Made by a program: the position numbers and the translations under genes. From a virus, in IMG/VR virus record IMGVR_UViG_3300036886_000363, positions 19,437 through 83,436 of that record: DNA of 64,000 nt; one strand, 5' to 3'. Every line of letters begins with the position of its first letter. The stretch's first letter is position 1. This document shows, one piece after another, positions 7,799 through 14,949 of the stretch. A model generated the notes under the pieces. It was given only the letters and a program-made list of their open reading frames with translations, was not told the origin of the DNA and did not search any database.

Positions 7799-8472
7799 TT
7801 CTTCACCGGGCTTTCATATTGAATAGGGTCGGTTCTTCCGATATTTGCAAAAGCCTCAAGTCTTTCCTGACAAGAGCCGCATTTCCCGCAGCTTAGAAAT
7901 TGATCTTTGTAACAAGTTCTGGTCAGCTCGTAGGGAACAGCAGGAGAGATTCGATATCCCAATTTTAAGATTGAAGTTTTGTTATCGTAAAGAAAGGGAG
8001 CTGAGAGCTGCACCCTTGCTCCGGATCCATCGACGACTGCTTTCTGCATCGAGAAGATAAACTCTGGTCTGCAATCTTCATAAATGGCATGATCGCCTGC
8101 ATGAACTCCAACTGCAACAATATCGGCTCCAATCGACCATGCATATCCCATCATGATTGCGACGAAGATAGTGTTTCTGCCGGGGACGACTGTCTGAGAC
8201 ATCGATGCATCGTTATAATGACCTTCGGGGATATCTCCGCCTGTCTTGAGAAGATTGGATTTGAAGAGCTGGCCGATGAAGGGGAGATCGATGTTGACAA
8301 TTTCAGGCAGCTCATAAAACTTCGCGATCTTTTCAGCTGCCTCTGTCTCGTATTTGTTGTGCTTGCTCCCATAATTAAAATTGACAGGGTGTATCTCCGC
8401 TCCGAGATGTCTAAAATACCCACAAAGAGTAGCACTGTCCATACCGCCGGATAGACCTAACACTACTTTCAT
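7795..8472 (-). CDS. queC: 7-cyano-7-deazaguanine (preQ0) synthase
   Basis: ATP-dependent enzyme turning 7-carboxy-7-deazaguanine into preQ0. 225 residues, normal length. The PP-loop SGGMDSATL is at residues 8-16, GRNTIF follows in the middle, and the C-terminal zinc site is SCGKCGSCQER. The start ATG 8472 follows TAGGAGGCAG. First gene of the queC-folE-dpdA operon, behind the extended -10 promoter at 8510. Confidence 0.96.
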   Translation of the reverse strand: MKVVLGLSGGMDSATLCGYFRHLGAEIHPVNFNYGSKHNKYETEAAEKIAKFYELPEIVNIDLPFIGQLFKSNLLKTGGDIPEGHYNDASMSQTVVPGRNTIFVAIMMGYAWSIGADIVAVGVHAGDHAIYEDCRPEFIFSMQKAVVDGSGARVQLSAPFLYDNKTSILKLGYRISPAVPYELTRTCYKDQFLSCGKCGSCQERLEAFANIGRTDPIQYESPVKK

Positions 8473-8509
8473 ATCTCTGCCTCCTATATAATGTTTGATA
8501 TTTGATTAT

Positions 8510-8518
8510 ATTATATCA
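8510..8518 (-). promoter_or_regulatory. Extended -10 promoter for the queC operon
   Basis: On the minus strand the sequence is CATGATATAATATA: a TG one base before TATAAT (8510-8515). The same 14 bases occur before the genes at 9174 and 13328. No good -35 box; a TATCGCA lies about 16 bases upstream. Confidence 0.65.
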
Positions 8519-8542
8519 TGATTTTTTGCTGTGCGATAAAAT

Positions 8543-8570
8543 AAAAAGGGGGAGCATCAATGTGCTCCCC
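8543..8570 (-). terminator. Rho-independent terminator
   Basis: GGGGAGCA and TGCTCCCC form an 8-bp stem with a 6-base loop, followed on the minus strand by TTTTTATTTTA. It lies just after the gene ending at 8602 and before the queC promoter, so it separates two leftward units. Confidence 0.85.
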
Positions 8571-8601
8571 TCTCTTCAGATAGAGGCACAATCACGAATA
8601 T

Positions 8602-9174
8602 TTACTTTATGCTGTATTCACCCTTCTCACTCTTGACGAATTTGACCTTCTTTTCCTTTTCCATGCGGGTCTGTTTCTTGCCGCCGATCTGGACTTGAAC
8701 CGTCTTTGCCATCTTCGCCTCTTCCCTGTCAGGAAACTTCTTGACAAGCGCGGCCAGGATCTTCTCTTTGGTGATCGGACCTTTCTCTTTGATGATCTCA
8801 AGAATTGATTCGATGACTCCCGGGCCTTTGTCAGCTTTCTTCTCGCCCTTCTTGCCTGCTGCCTTTTTCTTTCCCTTTGTCTTGCCGTCGCCTGCTTCGG
8901 GTGTGCCTGCTTCAGCTGCCTTTGCGGCTTTCTCTTCCATCTCGAGAACGAGGTTGTTGAATGCCAGAGCTTCTTTCGGGCCGGGGAACTTGCCTTCGAC
9001 ATCGGGGATAACTCCCATCGCGTCCATGAACTTTTTGAGGATGACTTCTTTCTCTGCTCCAACGAGTTCGATCAAGGCCAACTTATTGGCTTCGAGGATC
9101 CCACTTTTGTTGAGGGCGGTTACTGCCACTCTCAAATCCTTAAACTTTACATCAACCACTGCTGTCTTTCCCAT
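8602..9174 (-). CDS. Lys/Ala-rich protein with a C-terminal winged-helix-like domain
   Basis: 190 residues from ATG 9174 (AGGAGAAAAG upstream; an ATG at 9192 is less likely). The N-terminal part begins MGKTAVVDVKFKDLRVAV; then comes a histone-H1-like linker (KGKKKAAGKKGEKKADKG) and a C-terminal domain VIESILEIIKEKGPITKEKI typical of a winged helix. This looks like a DNA-binding, possibly genome-organising or regulatory protein. It has its own promoter and terminator, so it is expressed separately, perhaps strongly. Function not established. Confidence 0.7.
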   Translation of the reverse strand: MGKTAVVDVKFKDLRVAVTALNKSGILEANKLALIELVGAEKEVILKKFMDAMGVIPDVEGKFPGPKEALAFNNLVLEMEEKAAKAAEAGTPEAGDGKTKGKKKAAGKKGEKKADKGPGVIESILEIIKEKGPITKEKILAALVKKFPDREEAKMAKTVQVQIGGKKQTRMEKEKKVKFVKSEKGEYSIK

Positions 9175-9245
9175 AATCTTTTCTCCTTTCATCTTTTGTC
9201 TGGTTTGAATTTCTGTATCGCCTGTACCTCTCTGATCTTGAATAT

Positions 9246-9254
9246 ATTATATCA
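9246..9254 (-). promoter_or_regulatory. Extended -10 promoter
   Basis: Minus-strand CATGATATAATATA with TATAAT at 9246-9251, about 70 bases upstream of the gene starting at 9174. Same motif as at 8510 and 13347. Confidence 0.65.
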
Positions 9255-9300
9255 TGCGGTTTGGCCAATGCGATATTTTTGTTTGGTGTCGGTTTGTACT

Positions 9301-10863
9301 CTACAAAACATCAAGAAATTTATGTAGTTGTAGAGAAATTACCACTCCTTTTTTCTTGAGCATGTTCACTTTGTCCATCCATCCTACAAGGATTTTTGGA
9401 TCGAGCTTGTCATGAGAGGGTGAAAAGGCAAATCGACAGCCTTGATGTCTGAAAAGATGGACAATATAAAGAGCATCTTCGAAGTCAGCCCAATCTGCAA
9501 TAACAAATTTAATGAAAGATTCTCTGCCTAAGTTTTCAAAGTTTTTAACCCACTTATAATGACTCATTCCGCTTGATGGACCTTTCCAATCTGCGACATA
9601 ATGGATCCCCGGATATGGATGCATATAGATCGAGCCATTGGTTTCAATCGAGACTTGAAATTTATCCATGAAAAGTTCTTTAGCAACCATGATAATATCT
9701 GATTGCAGAAGGGGCTCGCCTCCTGTGATAGTAATGTTTGTATTCCCGAAGGAGACAGTCTTTTTGAGAACATCATCGATTGACATCTCTTGCCCGGCGG
9801 TCTCATCTTGAGCATAAGGGGTATCGCAATTATGAACCCACATATAATCAAGCAAAAAACTATTATAAGGAGAACAAGACAAATTATACACTTTCAATAG
9901 ATTTGGCCTCAGAGAAGGAGGATAATTATTCCTATTAATTTCCTTGATTGAAAGGATTTTAAGTCCATTTATTGCAGATAATTTTTTGCCGTCTTTTCTA
10001 TTATTTTTCCAAAAGTTATATCCTATTTCATGGGTAGAATAATGACAAGATTCACATTCAACTTTTAGATTTTCTGAAGAATCATTTTTTCTATTGCTGT
10101 CTTTATGATGAACATCTAAAGACTTCTTTCTTTTGCAAATAGAACATTCTTTTATTTTTCCTTCTTTTATATCTTGTTTTAATTTATCATAATTGGGTGT
10201 TTTTGATCCTCCACTCCAATTAGGATTTTTGTCTCCCATTTTTGGTAAGGATTGTTTTTTTCTTAATTCTTCTTTTTGTTTTTTTGAAAGAGAATTATAA
10301 GGAGAAATATAAGTTCCTTCTTCTTGTTTCTTTTTAATTGTGTTGCTAATTTTTTTTCCAGAGATACTATAGTTAGTGTTTTCAATAGATTTTTTCTTAA
10401 TATCATTGTCTTTCATCGGATTTTTAATTCCTGTTATTCTAAATGATAATTTATCCTTGAAATTAGAATGATAGATTTCGTTCCCTATTTGTAAATCTTT
10501 AGCTTTCTTTATTCCTTGAGTTGTAAAAAAGGGATGCTCTTCAGTTACATAATACTCGTGTTTTTCTATTTTTATTCTTAACCAAGAATTAACCTCTCTA
10601 ACAATGATATTTGTAATTTCTGTTTCTACCAAATTCTTTTCTTTATCAAAGGTCAATAATTTATCTCCAACTTCAACATTATATATTTTTTTGTTGGGTT
10701 TGGAAGACAGAATGACTTTAGGGACATGGCGTCCTGGCATAACCCCAAAACAGTAACTACATTTCAGATTGCAGCCCGCGAGACGGATGAAGGTACAAAG
10801 ACTCCCTTGATGTGAGGCAGAGATTTCCCCATTGATGCTACTAAAAATACTATGAACTTTCAT
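9301..10863 (-). CDS. queE: 7-carboxy-7-deazaguanine synthase (QueE) interrupted by an intein
   Basis: Radical-SAM enzyme converting carboxytetrahydropterin to carboxy-deazaguanine. The 520-residue ORF reads MKVHSIFSSINGEISASHQG, then CNLKCSY, a 308-residue intein, then CDTPYAQDETAG and ITITGGEPLLQ. After splicing the product is 212 residues, the usual QueE length, and regains CxxxCxxC as CNLKCSYC, the iron-sulfur cluster motif. Without splicing the enzyme cannot bind its cluster. Part of the preQ0 pathway with queD, queC and folE in this window. Confidence 0.95.
   Translation of the reverse strand: MKVHSIFSSINGEISASHQGSLCTFIRLAGCNLKCSYCFGVMPGRHVPKVILSSKPNKKIYNVEVGDKLLTFDKEKNLVETEITNIIVREVNSWLRIKIEKHEYYVTEEHPFFTTQGIKKAKDLQIGNEIYHSNFKDKLSFRITGIKNPMKDNDIKKKSIENTNYSISGKKISNTIKKKQEEGTYISPYNSLSKKQKEELRKKQSLPKMGDKNPNWSGGSKTPNYDKLKQDIKEGKIKECSICKRKKSLDVHHKDSNRKNDSSENLKVECESCHYSTHEIGYNFWKNNRKDGKKLSAINGLKILSIKEINRNNYPPSLRPNLLKVYNLSCSPYNSFLLDYMWVHNCDTPYAQDETAGQEMSIDDVLKKTVSFGNTNITITGGEPLLQSDIIMVAKELFMDKFQVSIETNGSIYMHPYPGIHYVADWKGPSSGMSHYKWVKNFENLGRESFIKFVIADWADFEDALYIVHLFRHQGCRFAFSPSHDKLDPKILVGWMDKVNMLKKKGVVISLQLHKFLDVL
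9829..10752 (-). mobile_element. Intein with HNH endonuclease in QueE
   Basis: 308 residues, from Cys38 (CFGVMPGRHV) to VHN at residue 345; the next extein residue is Cys. Splicing blocks: the N-terminal block with Cys1, a block near EHEYYVTEEHPFFTTQG (TxxH-type region), and the C-terminal block YNSFLLDYMWVHN with the terminal Asn. The central endonuclease is HNH: CSICKRKKSLDVHHKDSNRKND and CESCHYSTHE. The DNA is visibly more AT-rich than its host gene. It sits precisely before the third cluster cysteine, an invariant site. Confidence 0.93.
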
Positions 10864-10864
10864 T

Positions 10865-11041
10865 TTATGCTCTCCCTATTATTTGCTTTTCTACTCCCTT
10901 TTGTACTCTTTTAATATACTCCATAGTTTTTACTTGATTTGCCAGTATGTCTAACCAAGGCTTTAGTTCACAATTGTCCTTGTGTTTTTCTAACATTTCT
11001 TTTGATTCTCTAATGGCATCTTCTATCGACTCATTTTTCAT
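10865..11041 (-). CDS. Small helical protein, 58 aa
   Basis: ATG 11041 (AGGA just upstream, overlapping the previous gene by 11 bases) to TAA 10865, one base before the queE start. Begins MKNESIEDAIRESKEMLEKH and is charged and helical throughout. Function unknown; placed between queD and queE, hence co-translated with them. Confidence 0.6.
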   Translation of the reverse strand: MKNESIEDAIRESKEMLEKHKDNCELKPWLDILANQVKTMEYIKRVQKGVEKQIIGRA

Positions 11042-11234
11042 TTTTGTGTCCTCTCCTCAGACAATCTTTCGTGATACAATTGCCCTCTGGATCAACCTGA
11101 ATATGACCGCATCCTTCGCAAATTACACACGCAGCCATATCCTTTGCCCAGTCCTCAGGTTTGGTTATTCCTTTCATATCTCCAAAATCTTGCCTGAAAA
11201 TTTTCTCAGAACATTGCTTGCAATAATCGCTCAT
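11031..11234 (-). CDS. Small zinc-ribbon protein, 67 aa
   Basis: Start ATG 11234 overlaps the previous stop (ATGA); an upstream in-frame start is unlikely. Cysteine pairs YCKQC, CVICEGCGHI and CITKDC suggest two zinc sites. Similar little zinc ribbons are common in phage genomes; role unknown. Confidence 0.65.
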   Translation of the reverse strand: MSDYCKQCSEKIFRQDFGDMKGITKPEDWAKDMAACVICEGCGHIQVDPEGNCITKDCLRRGHKNEK

Positions 11235-11440
11235 GATTTGTGACTCCTGATTCCCCTGACTTGTTGAATGGCAAACCATACTGAGACAAAAAGCATTCCC
11301 CATTGCTCGGCTGTCCACTCTGCATATAACCAAAATGGTGCCCCGCAAAGTCCGCAGATGAATCCTTGCCTATATCTCTTCCCTGCCAGAAGCCAGATCG
11401 AGAGACAAGAACAAATTACAATCCCTGTCTGACAGATCAT
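11231..11440 (-). CDS. Small membrane protein, 69 aa
   Basis: ATGA overlap with queD. Two hydrophobic segments (about residues 4-20 and 44-62) separated by GKRYRQGFICGLCGAPFWLY. Could be a two-helix membrane protein; coupling to queD raises, but does not prove, a link to deazaguanine supply. Confidence 0.6.
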   Translation of the reverse strand: MICQTGIVICSCLSIWLLAGKRYRQGFICGLCGAPFWLYAEWTAEQWGMLFVSVWFAIQQVRGIRSHKS

Positions 11441-11799
11441 GGGATTACCTCGCAGAAACTATTCTCTGTTTCCTTGAGAATAATCTTTTGGATATAAACA
11501 CCCTGATTCATGAAAGGGCCAATCAACATATTAACAATATGGTTGGCCAGCAATTCGGATGTTGGAATAAAATGGACAACCTCATTGAGAACCTTATGAT
11601 CGAATTGATCGATGACATTCTCTTCAACAATCTTTTTCAGATCGGCATAATCCATTACCATCCCATTTTGAAGCATACCTGCAATTTCAACGATCAACTC
11701 CCAGCGATGGCCATGGAGATTCTTGCATTTGCCCGGGTGATCCGGCAGGAAATGTGCCGCCTCAAAAGTAAACCTTCTACTTATTTTTGTTTTTGACAT
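11437..11799 (-). CDS. queD: 6-carboxytetrahydropterin synthase
   Basis: Second step of preQ0 synthesis, converting dihydroneopterin triphosphate. 120 residues, the family's usual length. FTFEAAHFLP gives the first zinc His, CKNLHGHRWEL gives the catalytic Cys and the HGH zinc pair, FDHKVLN the catalytic Asp-His, and LKETEN the pterin-binding Glu. Start ATG 11799 overlaps the helicase stop as TAATG. Confidence 0.95.
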   Translation of the reverse strand: MSKTKISRRFTFEAAHFLPDHPGKCKNLHGHRWELIVEIAGMLQNGMVMDYADLKKIVEENVIDQFDHKVLNEVVHFIPTSELLANHIVNMLIGPFMNQGVYIQKIILKETENSFCEVIP

Positions 11800-13328
11800 T
11801 AATCCTCCTCCTTTCTATTCCACTCTGAATCGAGAAATGGCTGGCCAAGTTTTAATTGTTGCAAGACGATGACCTGCCCTTTCTCTATTCCCTCATCATG
11901 ACGATGAACGAGAATTTCAAACCTTATCATCCCCCGTTTTTTCTCTTGCTCTGTCTGGTTAAGAGTTATGTCCATATCAACATGCTGGAGCTTCTTGATA
12001 TTTCCACCAGTATGTTTTTGCTTCATGTTTTTACTTTCTTCTGATCCTCTATTTCCTTGATTGCAATTAACAAAGAGAAGATGCAATAATCCTGCCAGAC
12101 CTTTTGATCTCTTCCATTTACGATTCTCATCTTCAAGCTCATTTGCTACTTCTGCAGCTGTGATATCGAGATAATCAAAGAGGACGACATCGGCATCAAA
12201 TCCTTGTCGTCTTAAATTCTCAAGCTCTGCAATCGCTTCATCTAATCCGGCAGTGAAAGCCGGAAAGCAACGAAGGCGAAGATTGTCTCCAAAAAGTTTC
12301 TTGAATGTTTTGACCTTCTTTTTAATTGCCTCCGGAGATAGATTTTCCTTTTGGTATTGTGTTTGCCACCATGATGTCGGTTGATAATCTTTTGTTTTTA
12401 ATTTGCGACATGCAGTGCATGGCTTGTAATCCATATCTTTTGTATAGGTAGGAAGTTCATCTGCACTATTCAAGAGAGTGATTTTGTTTTCTCTTTCTGT
12501 TTTAGTGCAGGTTCCTTTTTGATTTCTCTTGCAGTCAAAGACAGGGAAGGCATATTCTCCTCCGTTCTCTGCCATTGCCGTCATTTTTTTGTAGACTCTT
12601 TTTTTATAAACAGTTTTATTCATCTCAAATGAGAAAATAGCAACCTTGAGACCAGCGCAAAGAGCATGGAACCCGATTTCCCATTCATAGAAAGACTTCC
12701 CCTTTTTTGCGGAACCCATGATTGAGACAAACCAGCCTCTCTGCAACCATCCTATCAGATCGCCCAGAGGCCCGGGCAGCTTGAACAATTTGTTTTCTTC
12801 ATCTTCATCAAAAGTTTTATCTATCTCCGACTCATCAAGAGGATTTATCCATTGACTCACATTCTGGGCAACTTTGCCATAATTAAAAAGTGTCTCCTCT
12901 GCTTTTGTAAAATTGCCTTCGAGTCTGTATCCCTCAATTGTCTTTTGTAAAATTTCCAGACTTCGATCTCTGCAGAAAGTAACGGTCTCATCAAATCGCA
13001 ACTCTTTATTAAAAGGGTAAGAATCTTGATTGTCAGAAATATATTGGTCAGAAAGACTTTGAAGGAAAGACTCCATGATCTCCAGTTCTGCTGCTTTGAG
13101 CTTTGCCGTCTTCGCATAAAAGATCGACTCAAAATCTTTCCCGGGAGCAGCTTTATATTTTTTATAATACTCGAGGATCCATTGTGAGATTTTTCGAATA
13201 TAATCTACCTTGAAATGTTTGGGATCGATCATTAAGTGAGTATCTCTGAGATAGTCAGAGCTGACAATCATTGCTGTCAGAATGCGTTTCTCGATATCAG
13301 AATTTACTTCGATGCGGCTGTATTCCAT
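11799..13328 (-). CDS. DnaB-like replicative helicase with a Cys-rich insertion
   Basis: 509 residues. The C-terminal RecA-type motor has a Walker A GSAKKGKSF, IFSFEMNKT typical of DnaB helicases, and a Walker B VVLFDYLD. Between A and B lies an unusual insertion of about 100 residues with CKRNQKGTC and CTACRKLK, likely a zinc knuckle. The N-terminal third matches the position of the DnaB N-domain (MIVSSDYLRDTHLMIDPKHF). It would unwind the fork ahead of the DnaE polymerase, with the primase at 14950 as partner. Own promoter at 13347. Confidence 0.8.
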   Translation of the reverse strand: MEYSRIEVNSDIEKRILTAMIVSSDYLRDTHLMIDPKHFKVDYIRKISQWILEYYKKYKAAPGKDFESIFYAKTAKLKAAELEIMESFLQSLSDQYISDNQDSYPFNKELRFDETVTFCRDRSLEILQKTIEGYRLEGNFTKAEETLFNYGKVAQNVSQWINPLDESEIDKTFDEDEENKLFKLPGPLGDLIGWLQRGWFVSIMGSAKKGKSFYEWEIGFHALCAGLKVAIFSFEMNKTVYKKRVYKKMTAMAENGGEYAFPVFDCKRNQKGTCTKTERENKITLLNSADELPTYTKDMDYKPCTACRKLKTKDYQPTSWWQTQYQKENLSPEAIKKKVKTFKKLFGDNLRLRCFPAFTAGLDEAIAELENLRRQGFDADVVLFDYLDITAAEVANELEDENRKWKRSKGLAGLLHLLFVNCNQGNRGSEESKNMKQKHTGGNIKKLQHVDMDITLNQTEQEKKRGMIRFEILVHRHDEGIEKGQVIVLQQLKLGQPFLDSEWNRKEED

Positions 13329-13346
13329 ATCTCTCCTTTTGCTTAT

Positions 13347-13355
13347 ATTATATCA
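13347..13355 (-). promoter_or_regulatory. Extended -10 promoter for the helicase gene
   Basis: Minus-strand CATGATATAATATA, TATAAT at 13347-13352. The helicase ATG (13328) is only 19 bases downstream, so the leader is very short but contains AAAGGAGAG. Confidence 0.65.
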
Positions 13356-13377
13356 TGGAGATGGTCTGTGGATTATT

Positions 13378-14691
13378 TTAATTCTCTCTGTCAAGAATGT
13401 CGTGGTGTTTGAGATAGCGGGGGAGATTGCTTTCAAACATTGATGGGTGACAGAGCCATCCCGGTGTGACATTGAAATCATTCTCTCGTCCTTCTATTCT
13501 AAATAGGATTGCATCAACGAGATATTTGACCAGTGAACTCGGTTCATTTATACTTTCAGTGGAATCTGTACTTATCTTCCTGCCATTCTTCTTTAGATAA
13601 TCAACAAAGAGACCAGAAGCCTTTATGAAACAGTTTTCGTCTTGAGGTCTTGAATTGGTAAAGCCTTTTTGTTTCCAGATTGATTTGAGACGGGCAGTCA
13701 CATTCGGATATGGATCTTCAAGGGCAGCAGGTTTGAGTCCATAAGCTCCGAGAAGATATTCTTTGCCCTGCACGCATTCCCAAAACCATGAATCGATGTT
13801 CTTTGCGATGTTTTGTGTTTTTAAAGCTTCTTTTTCTATCCTGTCTTGTTTCATAAATCTGGAAATGCTGACCCGATGCCCTATATAATTTATTCGTAGT
13901 TTGTATAAATCCGGATTGTCGAGCATTTCATGATATAAGTCCATTGCCTCTGCTATCTCTGCTTTTGTATATCCTCTTTCAAGCTCGCCTTTAATTCGAG
14001 AGATAGCTGTCTCAAATAACTTTGTTGGTTTGCCTTTTATTTCTTTAACATGAGAAAGGAGGGGTTCTCCAATCATATTCCAATAATCGAAAAGATCCTC
14101 TGCTGTTTTATAAAGAGGCTCTGGAATGGCAACAGCGCTATCGGCGCTGATCCCTACTGGGATATACTTATTTAAATCTATATTTATATTCGTGGACGAA
14201 ATTGTCCTGCCCTCTGGACTTGTTTGTCCTGCCTCATTTTCCGCTGGACTTGTTTGTCCTGGGGCATGGACTTCCACGATTTTATTTATCATTGTTGATA
14301 GCAACTCATAAAGGGGTGTTGCCTCTAATTCATTTGCATATTCAAAATATGTATTGACGAGGGGCTTATAAATAATAGTATATTCGGGATTGATTGCGAT
14401 TACTCTTGAAGTGCCTTGACGGGAAGGAATTAATTCGATGGTTATGTAGGAGTAATTTTGAAGATTTTTTAGAGCCCTTGAAATTACTCGGGGGACAACC
14501 CCTCCGACCAGCTTCCCCAAATACTCGTTTGATGCCCAGCAGTGCTTTGATGTCCGATCTAAGTTTTGTAAATATCCAAAGAGGATTTTTTCTGTCTGAG
14601 TAAGGAAACAATTATATGCGACTTCTCCCGGGATTCCTATTCCTCCCGGTCTTTGCTCATGTTGTTCTATTTTTGGATTTTCCTGTTCCAT
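13378..14691 (-). CDS. Replication initiator / helicase-loader-like protein
   Basis: 437 residues. The N-terminal 110 residues look like a winged helix: LTQTEKILFGYLQNLDRTSKHCWASN, split by EYLGKLVGGVVPRVISRALKNL, as in phage replication initiators and DnaD-type proteins. A low-complexity linker with a repeated GQTSP follows, then a helical C-terminal domain. It lies between primase and helicase, next to a region rich in inverted repeats (14719-14900) that could be its target. The exact role (origin binding or helicase loading) is inferred from position and the N-terminal fold. Confidence 0.55.
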   Translation of the reverse strand: MEQENPKIEQHEQRPGGIGIPGEVAYNCFLTQTEKILFGYLQNLDRTSKHCWASNEYLGKLVGGVVPRVISRALKNLQNYSYITIELIPSRQGTSRVIAINPEYTIIYKPLVNTYFEYANELEATPLYELLSTMINKIVEVHAPGQTSPAENEAGQTSPEGRTISSTNINIDLNKYIPVGISADSAVAIPEPLYKTAEDLFDYWNMIGEPLLSHVKEIKGKPTKLFETAISRIKGELERGYTKAEIAEAMDLYHEMLDNPDLYKLRINYIGHRVSISRFMKQDRIEKEALKTQNIAKNIDSWFWECVQGKEYLLGAYGLKPAALEDPYPNVTARLKSIWKQKGFTNSRPQDENCFIKASGLFVDYLKKNGRKISTDSTESINEPSSLVKYLVDAILFRIEGRENDFNVTPGWLCHPSMFESNLPRYLKHHDILDREN

Positions 14692-14718
14692 ATTTCTCCT
14701 TTCGGTTAAAAATAAAAA

Positions 14719-14900
14719 CCCCTTAGAAGAGGAATCAAGATCGATGAGAATCAGCCAAGACTTTCAACGATCCTGCCTTGGGAGCGAGGACTCGTTTTAG
14801 CATCGAATCCCGATCCCTCTTCTAAAGGGTTTTTGCAAAACATTACTTGGCTGATTCCTTTCTAAGAACAATCAATAGGGTTGCCCAGACTTCTATTGAT
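14719..14900 (-). promoter_or_regulatory. Structured leader with interleaved inverted repeats
   Basis: Minus-strand leader of the gene starting at 14691. In transcription order: an 8-bp hairpin ATCAATAG/CTATTGAT (14871-14900); A GAATCAGCCAAG (14846-14857); B CCCTTTAGAAGAGG (14816-14829); A' CTTGGCTGATTC (14748-14759); B' CCTCTTCTAAGGGG (14719-14732), then TTTTTATTTTT. A pairs with A' (12 bp) and B with B' (13 of 14), so the pairings cross. Could be a pseudoknotted RNA, an attenuator, or an origin. Confidence 0.6.
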
Positions 14901-14907
14901 CTTTATC

Positions 14908-14936
14908 TATATAAACGATTTTGAGGCAGTTGTAAA
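14908..14936 (-). promoter_or_regulatory. Phage promoter, copy on the minus strand
   Basis: TTTACA (14931-14936), 17-base spacer, TATATA (14908-14913). The flanks AATAATAAA and the end of the spacer plus -10 (AAAATCGTTTATATAGATA) match the plus-strand copies at 24942 and 46734. Drives the replication gene at 14691 through a leader of about 210 bases. Confidence 0.8.
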
Positions 14937-14949
14937 TTTATTATTTTTT

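Noticed and set aside
14740-14830. tRNA-like look: CATCGAATCCCG resembles a T-loop and there are paired ends
   Set aside because: The T-stem does not pair, the D-arm is missing and the anticodon stem is not positioned properly; the repeats are better explained by the leader structure.
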